From positions 1,612,001 through 1,676,000 of the forward strand of contig CP051152.1 of the NCBI GenBank assembly GCA_003970805.2: 64,000 nucleotides of DNA, read 5' to 3'. Origin of the DNA: Undibacterium piscinae. Lineage in GTDB: Bacteria; Pseudomonadota; Gammaproteobacteria; Burkholderiales; Burkholderiaceae_D. Positions within the stretch are counted from its first letter, which is position 1, and each line of letters starts with the position of its first letter. Under the pieces are notes generated by a model. That model was given only the letters and a program-made list of their open reading frames with translations, was not told the DNA's origin and made no database searches. Positions 30,900-41,662 of the stretch are shown piece by piece. A program made the position numbers and the translations under genes.

Positions 30900-32582
30900 T
30901 TAGCGTTTTTTCAGGATAGAGCCCAGTACGCCACGGATGATCTCGCGCCCCACTTGCGAACCCATGGTACGCACCGCCGACTTGACCATGGTTTCGGCGA
31001 CATTGTCTTTACGACGCACGCCGTTGCCGCTACCAAACAGATTGCCGAACATATCGTTAAAGGTATCGGCGATGCCACCCTCTGCCGCGGCCTGCTCTGC
31101 CGGTGGCGGGGTTTGCGGCGGCAGTGCCCTACCGGACGCCGCAGTTGTAGCCGATGTTGTAACCGAATTCGTTCCGGCAGAATTGCCCCAGCCATCCGTG
31201 CCCGCTGAATTGGTCGCTGAATTGGTCGCTGAGCTTGAGGTCGCTCCTGCCCCAGCTGCCCCAGCCGTCGCGGCGGTAGCGGCAACCCGGCCTTTCAACT
31301 TTTCATAGGCGGATTCACGGTCTACCGCTTTTTCATACACGCCTGCCACGATAGAGCCGGAAATAATTTTTTGACGCTCTTCTGGGCTCAGAGGCCCTAT
31401 CTGCGAAGCTGGCGGCAACACAAAACCGCGCTGTACCACATTCGGCCGGCCCTTTTCATCAAGAAAAGAAATCAGGGCTTCACCGACGCCTAGCTCACCT
31501 ATCACCTGTGCCGTATCGAGCTCAGGGTTAGGCCTGAAAGTCTCGGCGGCGGCCTGTACCGCCTTTTGATCGCGCGGTGTATACGCACGCAGGGCGTGCT
31601 GTACGCGGTTGCCAAGTTGCCCCAGGACGGTATCGGGAATATCCAGCGGATTTTGCGTCACAAAATAAATACCCACGCCTTTGGAACGGATCAGGCGCAC
31701 CACCTGCTCAATTTTTTGCAGCAAGATCTTGGGAGCTTCATCAAACAGCAAATGCGCTTCGTCAAAGAAAAACACCATTTTGGGCTGATCCAGGTCGCCC
31801 ACTTCCGGCAAATGCTCGTAAAGTTCCGACAGCATCCACAACAAGAAGGTCGAATACAGGCGCGGCGACTGCAAGAGCTGGTCGGCTGCCAAGATGTTGA
31901 CCACACCCTTACCGTTGGCATCGGTTTGCAGCATATCGTCGAGATTGAGCATGGGCTCACCAAAAAACTGATCGCCGCCCTGCTCGGATACCGCCAGCAA
32001 GCTACGCTGTATCGCACCTATGCTGGCCGCCGAGATATTGCCGTACTCGGTTTGGTATTCACTGGCGTTTTCGCCAAGATGTTGCAACATGGCACGTAAA
32101 TCTTTGGTATCGAGCAACAGCAAGCCATTGTCATCGGCAATCTTGAATGCCAATTGCATCACGCCAGCCTGAGTCTCATTAAGATTAAGCATGCGCCCCA
32201 GCAACAAGGGGCCAAGATCTGAAATCGTGGCACGCACCGGGTGCCCCTGTTTGCCAAAGATATCCCAGAACGTGACAGGACAAGCGCGCCACTGTGGCTC
32301 ATCCACGCCCAATTGCTGACAACGCTGCTGCATTTTGGGCGAATTTTGCCCTGCATGTGCCATTCCCGACAAGTCACCCTTGACGTCTGCCATAAACACC
32401 GGCACCCCGATATCAGAGAATGCCTGCGCCAACACTTGCAGCGTCACGGTCTTGCCGGTACCGGTCGCGCCAGTGATGCAACCATGGCGATTTGCCCAGT
32501 CCGAGAGCAAATTGAGCTCTATCGCTTGATCTTTTGCAATCGATTTCCCTAATGATTTTGCAATATGCAGTGGTTTTGACAT
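30900..32582 (-). CDS. HerA-like ATPase, DUF853 (YjgR type)
   Basis: 560-residue P-loop ATPase of the FtsK/HerA superfamily. The Walker A is GATGTGKT (38-45), the Walker [17 protein letters not shown], with a sensor-like [21 protein letters not shown] region in two adjoining blocks. The C-terminal third contains an Ala/Thr/Ser-rich repeat-like linker (about 440-500) before a basic end. E. coli YjgR is the closest named relative; its role is unproven, and DNA pumping is inferred from fold only. It is cytoplasmic and divergent from yebC. Confidence 0.88.
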   Translation of the reverse strand: MSKPLHIAKSLGKSIAKDQAIELNLLSDWANRHGCITGATGTGKTVTLQVLAQAFSDIGVPVFMADVKGDLSGMAHAGQNSPKMQQRCQQLGVDEPQWRACPVTFWDIFGKQGHPVRATISDLGPLLLGRMLNLNETQAGVMQLAFKIADDNGLLLLDTKDLRAMLQHLGENASEYQTEYGNISAASIGAIQRSLLAVSEQGGDQFFGEPMLNLDDMLQTDANGKGVVNILAADQLLQSPRLYSTFLLWMLSELYEHLPEVGDLDQPKMVFFFDEAHLLFDEAPKILLQKIEQVVRLIRSKGVGIYFVTQNPLDIPDTVLGQLGNRVQHALRAYTPRDQKAVQAAAETFRPNPELDTAQVIGELGVGEALISFLDEKGRPNVVQRGFVLPPASQIGPLSPEERQKIISGSIVAGVYEKAVDRESAYEKLKGRVAATAATAGAAGAGATSSSATNSATNSAGTDGWGNSAGTNSVTTSATTAASGRALPPQTPPPAEQAAAEGGIADTFNDMFGNLFGSGNGVRRKDNVAETMVKSAVRTMGSQVGREIIRGVLGSILKKR

Positions 32583-32667
32583 AGTTTTAAAAGTCCTATA
32601 TGGAATTCGAATAAAATCAATATGTTAGAATAGCGCCCTTCATTATAAAACCAAAGCTAGACAAAAT

Positions 32668-32684
32668 AGTCACACAGGGTGACT
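32668..32684. promoter_or_regulatory. Dyad AGTCAC-N5-GTGACT in the divergent HerA-like/yebC promoter region
   Basis: A 6-bp inverted repeat (32668-32673 and 32679-32684) sits 51 bp before the yebC start, between two divergent genes. It has operator-like spacing, but I cannot name a regulator. Confidence 0.3.
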
Positions 32685-32734
32685 AGACACCTCGTCAGCA
32701 TTGGTCAACTATTGCAAATCCAGAGAGAGCGATC

Positions 32735-33460
32735 ATGGCAGGACATAGTAAATGGGCCAATATCAAGCATAAAAAAGCGGCGACCGATGCCAAGCGTGGC
32801 AAGGTCTGGACGCGCCTGATTAAAGAAATTACCGTTGCGGCACGCATGGGTGGAGATGACATCAACACCAATCCGCGTTTGCGCCTGTCAGTCGACAAGG
32901 CCGCCGATGCGAACATGCCAAAAGAAAACGTCACGCGCGCGATACAGCGCGGTGCCGGTCTGCTGGAGGGCGCTAATTATGAAGAGGTACGTTACGAAGG
33001 TTATGGCATAGGTGGCGCCGCAATCATTGTCGACTGCATGACCGACAACCGGGTTCGCACCGTGGCCGAAGTTCGCAATGCCTTCAATAAGAATGGCGGC
33101 AACATGGGTAACGAAGGCTCGGTGGCATTCATGTTTACGCACTGCGGCCAAATGTATTTTGCCCCTGGCACCAATGAAGACGCATTGATGGAAGCGGCGC
33201 TGGAAGCCGGTGCGGATGATGTCACCACGGATGAGGAAGGCGGCATTGAGGTACTCACCCCTCCGCACGACTTGTCCGCCGTCAAGGATGCGCTGGAAAA
33301 AGCCGGTTTCAAGCCTGAAATGGCGGAAGTCACCATGAAACCGCAAACTGAAACCATGATCAGCGGTGATGATGCGGTAAAAATGCAAAAGCTGATCGAC
33401 GCGCTGGAAAATCTGGATGATGTTCAGGAAGTTTACACCAACGTTATTATTGAAGATTGA
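32735..33460 (+). CDS. yebC: YebC/PmpR-type transcriptional or translational regulator
   Basis: 241 residues, full length. The family signature starts at once: [20 protein letters not shown], then [21 protein letters not shown] and [21 protein letters not shown]. YebC proteins bind DNA, and recent work on the family links some of them to relief of ribosome stalling. The gene starts the run yebC-purD-hemF-nadD-rsfS. Only 10 nt separate it from purD, so it is probably co-transcribed. Confidence 0.95.
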   Translation: MAGHSKWANIKHKKAATDAKRGKVWTRLIKEITVAARMGGDDINTNPRLRLSVDKAADANMPKENVTRAIQRGAGLLEGANYEEVRYEGYGIGGAAIIVDCMTDNRVRTVAEVRNAFNKNGGNMGNEGSVAFMFTHCGQMYFAPGTNEDALMEAALEAGADDVTTDEEGGIEVLTPPHDLSAVKDALEKAGFKPEMAEVTMKPQTETMISGDDAVKMQKLIDALENLDDVQEVYTNVIIED

Positions 33461-33470
33461 AGAGCAAAAT

Positions 33471-34748
33471 ATGAAAATTCTCGTAGTCGGCTCCGGTGGC
33501 CGTGAGCATGCACTGGCTTGGAAACTTGCACAATCTGAACGTATCCAGAGCGTTTTTGTCGCCCCCGGCAACGGAGGCACGGCGCTCAATACCTACTTAA
33601 AAAACATTCCGATTACCGATCCGGTAGCGCTGGCTGACTTTGTCGTCCAGGAGCAAATCAATCTGACGGTAGTCGGACCGGAAGTGCCTTTAGCGGCCGG
33701 TATCGTGAATATTTTCCGTGACCGCGGCCTGAAAATTTTCGGACCTAGCAAGGAAGCGGCACAACTGGAAAGTTCCAAGGATTTCGCCAAGGCATTCATG
33801 CACAGGCACGCTATTCCGACCGCTGAATACCAGACGTTTTCAGAGTTACAACCAGCGCACGCGTATATCGACGCCAAAGGCGCACCTATCGTCATCAAGG
33901 CTGATGGTCTTGCCGCCGGCAAAGGTGTAGTAGTGGCAATGACGCTCGATGAGGCGCATGCGGCGGTTGACATGATGCTGTCCGACAACAAGCTCGGCGA
34001 TGCCGGTGCCCGCGTCGTTATCGAAGAGTTTTTGGTTGGCGAAGAAGCCAGTTTTATCGTGATGGTCGACGGCAAAAACATTTTGCCACTGGCTACCAGC
34101 CAGGATCACAAGCGCCTGCTCGACGATGATCAGGGTCCGAATACCGGCGGTATGGGCGCTTATTCCCCGGCCCCTATCGTGACTCCGCAACTGCATGCCC
34201 GCGTAATGCGTGAAATCATCCAGCCTACGGTACAAGGGATGGCCAAGGATGGCATCGTGTTCACCGGTTTCCTGTACGCCGGCCTGATGATAGACGATCA
34301 AGGCAATCCAAAAACGCTGGAATTTAACTGCCGCATGGGTGATCCTGAAACACAACCTATCATGGCTCGTCTGAAAACCGATCTGGTAACAGTGATGGAG
34401 CATGCCGTCAACGGTACCCTCGACACCATAGAGCTGGAATGGGACCGCCGTACCGCGATGGGCGTAGTGATGGCAGCAGCAGGCTATCCGGATGATCCGC
34501 GCAAAGGCGATGTGATCTCCGGCATTCCTGAAGAAACCGCAGACTGCGTGACGTTTCATGCTGGCACCACGCTCAACGAGAACAAGCAATTGATCACTAA
34601 CGGCGGTCGCGTCTTATGCGTGGTAGGCCTGGGTGATACCGTCAAACTGGCGCAGAAACATGCCTACGACACGGTAGAGAAAATTCGTTTTCAGGGAGCG
34701 CAATACCGGCGCGACATCGGCTGGCGTGCCCTGAACAAAAAGCACTAA
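33471..34748 (+). CDS. purD: Phosphoribosylamine-glycine ligase
   Basis: 425 residues from ATG 33471, which follows GAAGAG; a longer frame from 33417 runs inside yebC and is rejected. It is an ATP-grasp enzyme of purine synthesis joining glycine to 5-phosphoribosylamine. MKILVVGSGGREHALAWKL is the N-terminal signature, and the ATP-grasp parts IVIKADGLAAGKGVVVA, EEFLVGEEASFIVMVDG and FNCRMGDPETQP are intact. Confidence 0.96.
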   Translation: MKILVVGSGGREHALAWKLAQSERIQSVFVAPGNGGTALNTYLKNIPITDPVALADFVVQEQINLTVVGPEVPLAAGIVNIFRDRGLKIFGPSKEAAQLESSKDFAKAFMHRHAIPTAEYQTFSELQPAHAYIDAKGAPIVIKADGLAAGKGVVVAMTLDEAHAAVDMMLSDNKLGDAGARVVIEEFLVGEEASFIVMVDGKNILPLATSQDHKRLLDDDQGPNTGGMGAYSPAPIVTPQLHARVMREIIQPTVQGMAKDGIVFTGFLYAGLMIDDQGNPKTLEFNCRMGDPETQPIMARLKTDLVTVMEHAVNGTLDTIELEWDRRTAMGVVMAAAGYPDDPRKGDVISGIPEETADCVTFHAGTTLNENKQLITNGGRVLCVVGLGDTVKLAQKHAYDTVEKIRFQGAQYRRDIGWRALNKKH

Positions 34749-34788
34749 ACAAAAAACGAACCGCACTAAATAATTTTTGACGTAAACG

Positions 34789-35688
34789 ATGACCGACTCC
34801 GCATCTGTAAAAAAATACCTGCTCGATTTGCAGTCACGCATTGTGGCTGCAATGGAAGCAATCGACGGCCAGCCATTTCTGACCGATAGCTGGGAGCGCC
34901 CCGAAGGGGGCGGTGGCATTTCACGCGTGATCGAAGAAGGCAAGGTCTTCGAACGTGGCGGCGTGAATTTCTCTCACGTCATGGGAAATAATCTTCCTCC
35001 GTCAGCGGCCGCCAGCCGGCCGGAACTGGCAGGCAGAAAATGGGAAGCGATGGGGGTTTCACTGGTACTGCACCCACGCAACCCGTATGCACCGACCGTG
35101 CATATGAATGTCCGCTTTTTTACCACTTACGCAGAAGGCACTCCGGCGGTCTGGTGGTTTGGCGGCGGCATGGATCTGACTCCGTATTATGGTTTCAGTG
35201 AAGATGCAGTGCACTTTCACCAGACTTGTAAAAATGCCTTGACGCCTTTCGGCGAGGACTTGCATCCGCGCTTCAAAAAATGGTGTGACGAATATTTTTA
35301 CCTTAAGCATCGCAAGGAAGCGCGCGGTGTCGGCGGCATCTTTTTCGATGATTTCAATGAGCTCGATTTTGCTTCCAGCTTTGCGATGACCAAAAATGTC
35401 GGTGATGCATTTATTCCCGCATATCAAGCCATCCTTGAAAAGCGCAAGGATATCGCCTATGGTGAACGCGAGCGGGATTTCCAGGCATACCGTCGCGGTC
35501 GCTACGTAGAATTTAATTTAGTGTTTGACCGTGGCACACTATTTGGCCTTCAATCAGGCGGAAGGACAGAATCCATACTGATGTCCATGCCTCCTATTGT
35601 TAAATGGCGTTACGACTGGAAACCGGAAGCTGGTAGTGCCGAAGCGAAACTGGCGACCGATTTTCTGGTACACAAGGAATGGGTATAA
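34789..35688 (+). CDS. hemF: Oxygen-dependent coproporphyrinogen III oxidase
   Basis: 299 residues, the usual length. It converts coproporphyrinogen III to protoporphyrinogen IX with O2 in haem synthesis. Conserved blocks include [36 protein letters not shown], and [12 protein letters not shown] and [14 protein letters not shown]. It lies 40 nt after purD and overlaps nadD by 10 nt, so nadD translation is probably coupled to it. Confidence 0.96.
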   Translation: MTDSASVKKYLLDLQSRIVAAMEAIDGQPFLTDSWERPEGGGGISRVIEEGKVFERGGVNFSHVMGNNLPPSAAASRPELAGRKWEAMGVSLVLHPRNPYAPTVHMNVRFFTTYAEGTPAVWWFGGGMDLTPYYGFSEDAVHFHQTCKNALTPFGEDLHPRFKKWCDEYFYLKHRKEARGVGGIFFDDFNELDFASSFAMTKNVGDAFIPAYQAILEKRKDIAYGERERDFQAYRRGRYVEFNLVFDRGTLFGLQSGGRTESILMSMPPIVKWRYDWKPEAGSAEAKLATDFLVHKEWV

Positions 35689-36368
35689 ACCCTGCACGCT
35701 GTGTACTGGTGCTAGGTGGCAGCTTTGATCCGGTACATAGCGGTCATATCGCTCTGGCTCAGCATTATGTAAGGCTATTGCAGCCGCAAGAGTTGCGTCT
35801 TGTGCCTGCCGGACAACCCTGGCAAAAGAATCGTCTTATCGCCGATGCGGCTCAACGCGTACAGATGTTAAAGCTAGCCTTCGAATCTGGCTTTAATCTG
35901 CCGGTATCGATCGACCGGCAAGAAATCGAGCGCGCGGAACGACATGAAGCAAGTTTCACTATCGAGACCTTGGGTAATCTGCGCAAGGAATTGGGAGACG
36001 ATACTTCCATCGTCTTTTTGATAGGCGCTGACCAATTGCAAAACCTGTCAAGCTGGAGACAGTGGCGGCAATTGTTTGATGTGGCACACATTTGCGCTGC
36101 CTCCAGACCAGGATTTTCTCTGGACCAAGGCGGACTAAACCAGGAAGTAGCCCAGGAGTGGAATCAAAGAGCCGGGTCTCTGCAAGAAATACGAAACTTG
36201 CCGTCGGGAAAATCGTATTTATCGCAAGATCTTTCATGGGATGTATCGGCAACCAGCATCCGGCACGAATTAAAGCAGACTTTGCAAACACCGCAAACTC
36301 AACAAACAACGTCGCTAATACCGCCCAAGGTGTTAGACTACATTCAACAACATCATTTATACAGATAA
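35679..36368 (+). CDS. nadD: Nicotinate-nucleotide adenylyltransferase
   Basis: 229 residues. It adenylates nicotinate mononucleotide in NAD synthesis. The nucleotidyltransferase motif [11 protein letters not shown] (HxGH) is at the N-terminus and SATSIR at the C-terminus. A Gln/Thr-rich loop ([14 protein letters not shown]) before the end is longer than usual. It overlaps hemF and ends 4 nt before rsfS, the standard nadD-rsfS arrangement. Confidence 0.94.
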   Translation: MGINPARCVLVLGGSFDPVHSGHIALAQHYVRLLQPQELRLVPAGQPWQKNRLIADAAQRVQMLKLAFESGFNLPVSIDRQEIERAERHEASFTIETLGNLRKELGDDTSIVFLIGADQLQNLSSWRQWRQLFDVAHICAASRPGFSLDQGGLNQEVAQEWNQRAGSLQEIRNLPSGKSYLSQDLSWDVSATSIRHELKQTLQTPQTQQTTSLIPPKVLDYIQQHHLYR

Positions 36369-36372
36369 AAGC

Positions 36373-37122
36373 ATGAAAAATATGGACATCAAAAAATTAC
36401 AAACCTTAGTTGTTGACGCGCTCGAAGACGTCAAAGCACAAGACATCCAGGTATTCGATACCATGCACCTGACCAGCTTGTTTGATCGCGTAGCGATCGC
36501 ATCTGGTACTTCCAACCGCCAAACTAAAGCGCTGGCCGCTTCAGTACGCGATAAAGTCAAGGAAAATGGCGGCGAAATCGTCGGCATCGAAGGTGAAGTA
36601 ACCGGTGAGTGGGTACTGGTCGATCTGGGCGACATGGTCGTGCACATCATGCAACCGGCAATTCGCGCTTACTACCGTCTGGAAGAAATCTGGGGCGATA
36701 AAGAAGTGAAATTTGGCGCCGCCAAACGCGTCACTAAAGGCTTGGCTAAAGCTTCCGACGACACTGTTGACGCTGATGCCAAACCAAAACGCGCCAGCCG
36801 CAGCAAGGCAGCGCCAGTTGAAGTTACTCCGGACATGATGGCAATCCAGACTACCCTCGATGACGATGTCAAAAAGCCGGTGCGCAAACCACGTGCAGTT
36901 AAACCTGCTGGCGATGAAGCTGCGGCGAAACCTGCTCGTAAAACCACTACCGGAAAAACCGCCGGCACTACCAGCAGCAGCGTTGCTCCTGCAGTGAAAA
37001 AACCACGCGTAAAAACACCAGTCGGTGCCCGCGTTAAAGTCGCTTCGACCAAAACGGCAACCGCTTCAGCCAAACAAGCTGCAACCAAGCGCGCTACCAC
37101 ACGCCGCAAGACTGCGGAATAA
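36373..37122 (+). CDS. rsfS: Ribosomal silencing factor RsfS with a long basic tail
   Basis: 249 residues, about twice the family norm of 105-130. Residues 1-115 are a standard RsfS/Iojap domain (DIQVFDTMHLTSLFDRVAIASG, VTGEWVLVDLGDMVVHIM in two strands), which binds ribosomal protein uL14 and blocks subunit joining. Residues about 120-249 are a low-complexity Lys/Ala/Thr/Pro/Arg tail (AAKPARKTTTGKTAGTT, KQAATKRATTRRKTAE) resembling histone-H1-like bacterial tails. A frameshift artefact is unlikely because the tail runs to a clean stop. A start 6 nt downstream (MDIKKLQ) is also possible. Confidence 0.93.
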   Translation: MKNMDIKKLQTLVVDALEDVKAQDIQVFDTMHLTSLFDRVAIASGTSNRQTKALAASVRDKVKENGGEIVGIEGEVTGEWVLVDLGDMVVHIMQPAIRAYYRLEEIWGDKEVKFGAAKRVTKGLAKASDDTVDADAKPKRASRSKAAPVEVTPDMMAIQTTLDDDVKKPVRKPRAVKPAGDEAAAKPARKTTTGKTAGTTSSSVAPAVKKPRVKTPVGARVKVASTKTATASAKQAATKRATTRRKTAE

Positions 37123-37304
37123 GCACGATCTGGCATCGGGCCTGGCATGAGCCAGACTTAATGCCAGCCAAAGCGAGCGGCATGGTTTATCCAGCCGCTC
37201 GCTTTCCAATCAACGTCAACACATACGCCGGCACTACATCCCGACCCCGGGTCAGATGCCGGTTCCGGCAAATCAGCAAACCCCTCTTCCTTATCTGACA
37301 CCCC

Positions 37305-37775
37305 ATGCAGCTCATCATCGCCGCCGTCGGTCATAAAATGCCCGCCTGGATAGAAACCGGCTTTCAGGAATACGTCAAGCGTATGCCGCCTGAATGCAGG
37401 ATACACATCAAGGAAATTAAGCCTATAGAGCGCTCCGGCAGCAAAACCGCCGAAACCGTAATGGCCTTGGAAAGCAGCAAAATCGAAGCGGTCATCCCTA
37501 AAAATGCACGCATCATCGCTTTAGATGAACACGGTAAAGACCTCACCTCGGTAGCTTTATCGCAGCACCTGACGCAATGGCAGCAAGACGGACGCGACGT
37601 GGTCTTTGTGATCGGTGGCGCCGATGGCCTTGATGCGCAATTCAAAGCCAAAGCCGATATGCTGGTACGCATTTCCAGTATGACGCTACCGCATGGCATG
37701 GTCCGTGTGGTATTGGCGGAACAGTTATATCGTGCCTGGTCAATCACGCAAAACCATCCGTATCATCGGGTATGA
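37305..37775 (+). CDS. rlmH: 23S rRNA pseudouridine1915 N3-methyltransferase
   Basis: 156 residues, full SPOUT-fold length. It methylates pseudouridine 1915 in helix 69 of 23S rRNA using [18 protein letters not shown] starts the protein, the knotted SAM site is [11 protein letters not shown], and the end is [20 protein letters not shown] then [12 protein letters not shown]. The 182-nt gap after rsfS holds no gene. maf follows by 33 nt. Confidence 0.96.
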   Translation: MQLIIAAVGHKMPAWIETGFQEYVKRMPPECRIHIKEIKPIERSGSKTAETVMALESSKIEAVIPKNARIIALDEHGKDLTSVALSQHLTQWQQDGRDVVFVIGGADGLDAQFKAKADMLVRISSMTLPHGMVRVVLAEQLYRAWSITQNHPYHRV

Positions 37776-37808
37776 TGGCGTATCTCTGAATACTTAGCAG
37801 GAGGGCAT

Positions 37809-38429
37809 ATGATTTCCGCCCAGAACAAGATTTATCTCGCCTCGAAAAGCCCGCGTCGCCGTGAATTACTGCGTCAGGTTGGTATCGATTTTGAATTGCT
37901 GCTATTGCGCGACGCTTTGCCGCGCGGACCGGATGTCTCGGAAATAGTCTTGCCCGGTGAATTACCGGATGCCTATGTCGCCCGGGTCACCCAGGAAAAA
38001 GCCAGTACCGCCTGGAATATCCTGCAGATGCGGCGCTTGCCGCTACGCCCGGTATTGGCGGCCGACACTACGGTGGTGCTCGGCCAGCAGATACTCGGCA
38101 AACCCGGTTCACCGGCGGAAGCGCTGGCCATGCTAAAACAACTATCGGGTAACACCCACCGGGTGCTCACCAGCTTGGCGGTGCATCATCAGGGCGATAA
38201 TTTCCACTGTACGCAAACCTCGGAAGTGACGTTCACGACCTTAAACGAGCAGCAAATGCAAGCCTATTGCGCGACTCAGGAACCCTACGACAAAGCCGGC
38301 GGATATGGGATACAGGGTATTGCCGCACGTTATATTTCTCACATTAGCGGTAGTTATTCTGGCATCATGGGACTACCCTTGTTTGAGACTACACTTTTGT
38401 TACGGCAGGCAGGTATCCGACTCCCCTAA
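37809..38429 (+). CDS. maf: Maf-family nucleoside triphosphate pyrophosphatase
   Basis: 206 residues. It hydrolyses non-canonical or excess nucleoside triphosphates (dTTP/UTP type in the YhdE group). The signature YLASKSPRRRELLRQVGI is at the N-terminus, then AADTTVVL and EPYDKAGGYGIQGIAARYI. AGGAGG precedes the ATG. It lies between rlmH and rng, with 11 nt to rng, the conserved betaproteobacterial order. Confidence 0.95.
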   Translation: MISAQNKIYLASKSPRRRELLRQVGIDFELLLLRDALPRGPDVSEIVLPGELPDAYVARVTQEKASTAWNILQMRRLPLRPVLAADTTVVLGQQILGKPGSPAEALAMLKQLSGNTHRVLTSLAVHHQGDNFHCTQTSEVTFTTLNEQQMQAYCATQEPYDKAGGYGIQGIAARYISHISGSYSGIMGLPLFETTLLLRQAGIRLP

Positions 38430-38440
38430 TTTTTTTATTT

Positions 38441-39904
38441 ATGAGCGAAAATCTCCTCATCAACATCACCCCGCAGGAAACCCGCGTCGCCCTGATTTTC
38501 CAAGGCGCGGTACAAGAACTCCATATTGAACGCACGCTTTCCCGCGGATTGGTAGGCAATATTTATCTTGGCAAAGTAGTCCGTGTTTTGCCTGGCATGC
38601 AATCGGCATTTATTGATATAGGTTTGGAGCGCGCAGCATTTCTGCACGTCGCCGACATCTGGGATGCCCGCTCGCAAGAAGCCGGCACCAATGTATTGAC
38701 CCCGATAGAAAAGCTGCTGTATGACGGCCAGTCAGTAACGGTTCAGGTAGTCAAAGACCCGATCGGCACCAAGGGAGCGCGACTCTCCACCCAAATTTCG
38801 ATTGCCGGACGCATGCTGGTGTATCTGCCGCAGGATTCGCATATCGGCATTTCGCAGCGTATAGAAAATGAGGCCGAACGCGAAGCCTTGCGCAACAAGG
38901 TCAAAGCCTTGCAGCAACCGGAAGAAAAAGGCGGCTTCATCGTCCGTACCATGGCGGAAGACGCCTCTGACCTGGATCTGAAATCTGACGTCGAATATTT
39001 ACGCCGTACCTGGGCCACCATTACCCAGTTGGCAAAAACCCGTCCGCCATCGAGTTTGCTGCATCAGGATCTGAATCTGGCGCAACGCGTCTTGCGCGAC
39101 TTCGTCAATGAAGAGACCGACAGCATACAAGTCGACTCCAGAGAAAATCATCTGATGCTGACGGAGTTCGGCAAAACTTACACACCGTCAGTGCTACCGA
39201 AATTGCAGCACTACACCGGCGAACGACCTTTGTTTGACCTCTACGGCGTAGAGGAAGAAATCGAGCGCGCCCTGGGCCGCAGGGTCAATCTCAAATCCGG
39301 TGGTTACCTGATCATAGACCAGACCGAAGCGATGACCACGATAGACGTCAACACCGGTAGTTTTGTGGCGGGACGTAATTTTGACGACACCATATTCAAG
39401 ACCAACCTGGAAGCGGCACACGCCATCGCGCGCCAGTTAAGACTACGAAACTTGGGTGGCATCATCATTCTCGACATCATCGACATGGAGAATGAAGAGC
39501 ATAAAACCGCGGTACTGGCAGAACTCAATAAGGCACTGTCACGTGACCGCACCAAATTATCGGTTTCCGGATTTTCCGCACTGGGTCTGGTAGAAGTGAC
39601 GCGCAAACGCACGCGCGAGTCGCTGGCCCATGTACTGTGCGAAACTTGCCCGGCTTGTTCCGGCAAGGGCCAGGTCAAGACCGCCCGCACTATCTGCTAC
39701 GAAATATTGCGGGAGTTATTGCGCGAAGCGAAGCAATTCAACCCACGCGAATTTCGCATCATGGCTTCGCAAGTGGTGGTCGATATGTTTCTCGAGGAAG
39801 AGTCACAACATCTGGCAATGCTAGGTGATTTCATAGGAAAGCCAATTTCCCTGCAAGTGGAAAACGTGTTCCATCAGGAACAATACGATATTATTTTGAT
39901 GTAA
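38441..39904 (+). CDS. rng: Ribonuclease G
   Basis: 487 residues, RNase G size with no RNase E-like C-terminal scaffold. It processes the 5' end of 16S rRNA and turns over mRNA. The N-terminal S1 domain (VVRVLPGMQSAFIDIGLERAAF in two strands), catalytic GGYLIIDQTEAMTTIDVNTGSF with its metal-binding Asp, and the Zn-link CETCPACSGKG are all present. This is the last core gene before the accessory island, whose left edge therefore lies just past 39904. Confidence 0.96.
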   Translation: MSENLLINITPQETRVALIFQGAVQELHIERTLSRGLVGNIYLGKVVRVLPGMQSAFIDIGLERAAFLHVADIWDARSQEAGTNVLTPIEKLLYDGQSVTVQVVKDPIGTKGARLSTQISIAGRMLVYLPQDSHIGISQRIENEAEREALRNKVKALQQPEEKGGFIVRTMAEDASDLDLKSDVEYLRRTWATITQLAKTRPPSSLLHQDLNLAQRVLRDFVNEETDSIQVDSRENHLMLTEFGKTYTPSVLPKLQHYTGERPLFDLYGVEEEIERALGRRVNLKSGGYLIIDQTEAMTTIDVNTGSFVAGRNFDDTIFKTNLEAAHAIARQLRLRNLGGIIILDIIDMENEEHKTAVLAELNKALSRDRTKLSVSGFSALGLVEVTRKRTRESLAHVLCETCPACSGKGQVKTARTICYEILRELLREAKQFNPREFRIMASQVVVDMFLEEESQHLAMLGDFIGKPISLQVENVFHQEQYDIILM

Positions 39905-40201
39905 CTCTGCATTGGGTTTAGGCTAACGCTCTGGCAGAGCTTCACTCCGAAAAATCCTATCAAGGCATTCATAGCATTATTGGTCGCACAAAATGATCAT
40001 TGAAGCCGAAATAAATGGGCATTAATTGTTTTTTATACGTTCGTTTTTCGAACGAATATGACGCCAAATTCTCAGCGTTTCTTTTTCTAAAAAAGCAACG
40101 CACCAAGTTGTGGGGGAAAAATTTCGACTTATATATATATAAGCTCAGTTTTGTTCACAATGTAAACACTACTCAACTATGCTAATTAACCAGGATTAAA
40201 T
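39905..40201. other. Junction between core genome and accessory island
   Basis: About 300 bp with falling GC and no gene. CGTTCG-TTTTT-CGAACG forms a short hairpin at about 40041-40057. A TATA-rich stretch at about 40130-40142 may be part of a promoter for the phage-type frame that follows. I found no clear tRNA or dif core. Confidence 0.4.
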
Positions 40202-41132
40202 ATGAAACCGAACTTACCGTTGCAGAAACCAAATATTCATATAGATAAAATTCGAATGAGAGTCCATTGCGTCCATACACCATTGGGCAAATCTATGTTT
40301 ATTGACAAATCTATTTTGCAGCTCAACACCAATGCTTCAATACCTATGTAAGATCAATGCAGGTATGTAACGCGCAGGAATTACCAAACGAAGTTGATAT
40401 CTTCAAAGCTACGTCAACGAACAATTGACCAGAGAAGGCAACGTAGAAGATCGCCAAGAGTGGGAAAAGTGAAACTCACAGCAAATATGCCCAAGGTGCT
40501 TAAATAACAATCTGACCAAGGGAAAGCAAAGTCTTGGAATACGTCGCTCAACAACAGACGCTCTAACAATTTATGACAAATCTTTAGAGCTTCAAGACCG
40601 CTTTAAGACACCTGGCGAATTGAAGTTGATAGACGAAGCCAGAAAAGGAATAAGAGCGGAAGTGAAACTATATTCCCAAGGGCTTAAATCACTCAAATTG
40701 GAATATGTAATGAATTGGGTGAACGTTGATATTACAAATATATACTTTAAGAAATTCAACAAATTCAACATTCTATCCGCGATACAGATATTGGAAACTA
40801 ACGATAAACTAGCGTTACTTAGTCGAGCAGAAGCAATAACATATCAATTTTGGCTAAGCGGGCGCGATATACGAGAACAACTAAGCCGCACAACAATATG
40901 GAAGCAAGCAAAGTCAATTATAAACAAGATAGGAATTGACATTCGTGGTCATTGTCGCCCTGCCGCAAATGCCAATATTGATCTAACAAAAATATTTTCG
41001 CGAGAGAATATCCTGCCCATCCCCGAATGGGCAATTGACACCGTGTACTACTTTCCCCCGAATCAATTAAGCTTTCGAAGACCGCTGCGAAGATTTAGCA
41101 ACCTTGTCGTGCAAGCTAAAGACACTGAATGA
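40202..41132 (+). pseudogene. Filamentous-phage replication initiator (gpII/X, RstA-like), degenerate
   Basis: The C-terminal part (from about 40500 to 41132) reads LGIRRSTTDALTIYDKSLEL, then IRAEVKLYSQGLKSLKLEY, and AITYQFWLSGRDIREQLSRTTIWK followed by IGIDI, the pattern of phage/plasmid replication II/X proteins (Phage_CRI and Phage_X domains). An in-order N-terminal remnant starts at ATG 40202 after CAGGATTAAAT and stops after 49 codons (MKPNLPLQKPNIHIDKIRMR). Stops and frame changes separate the pieces. This is the relic of an inovirus or related plasmid that nicked its own origin. No coat or assembly genes remain. Confidence 0.7.
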
Positions 41133-41161
41133 CAGGAGTTTAATTGCTGGACACAAATCAT

Positions 41162-41218
41162 TTGGTATCAACTGCTTCTTTCTTCACTATTAATCAGGTC
41201 AGCACCAGTTGATACCAA
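41162..41218. repeat. 13-bp inverted repeat after the phage relic
   Basis: TTGGTATCAACTG (41162-41174) and CAGTTGATACCAA (41206-41218) are perfect reverse complements across a 31-nt loop. There is no T-run on either side. It could be part of the relic's origin or a hairpin boundary. Confidence 0.55.
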
Positions 41219-41385
41219 GAAGAAATGAGCGCGCAAATGAAACAACTGCCCTTACATGATGGGTAATATTAGGCAGCTGATTGAAGGAGTTGAGACAAAC
41301 CTTAATTCAGTGGCTACATGGCGCCTAACCCATCATTTTCGCATCTCTATGACGTGAAATATAAACAAAAACAGGCGCAGGCAAC

Positions 41386-41600
41386 GCCAATTTAGCTGAT
41401 ACACATTGGCTATACACATTCAAAGTGAAAAGAATATTCCTACCATCTGTAAATGAAGGAATTCACTCGGGCTTCATTTATCAAAGTCTGTTACGAAAGA
41501 AGTTGGGTTTGAGTCTGGTAGGTACGTTGTAGTGCGCTTTTTAGATAGCGGATCGATTTTGATCATACTGATTCTCTTAAGACGATATAAATTATTCGTG
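41386..41600 (+). pseudogene. Dead copy of the AbrB/MazE-like gene at 47746
   Basis: The nucleotide sequence aligns with 47695-47880, including the promoter region (CTGATACACATTGGCTATAC is identical in both), the coding start and the block around AAAGTCTGT, GTAGTGCGC and TTTTGATCA. The start codon is changed to ATT and the TGGGGA of the intact copy has become TGAAGG, giving a stop. It is thus a decayed second copy, 6.3 kb from the intact gene. Confidence 0.75.
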
Positions 41601-41662
41601 AACAGTCAATAGAAATAGCCACTGAGCCTTTATGAAAACGGTAAAGGATACGCCATTACTCT

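Noticed and set aside
40131..40142. TATATATATATA tract as a dif or attachment core
   Set aside because: No flanking XerC/XerD-like arms could be recognised.
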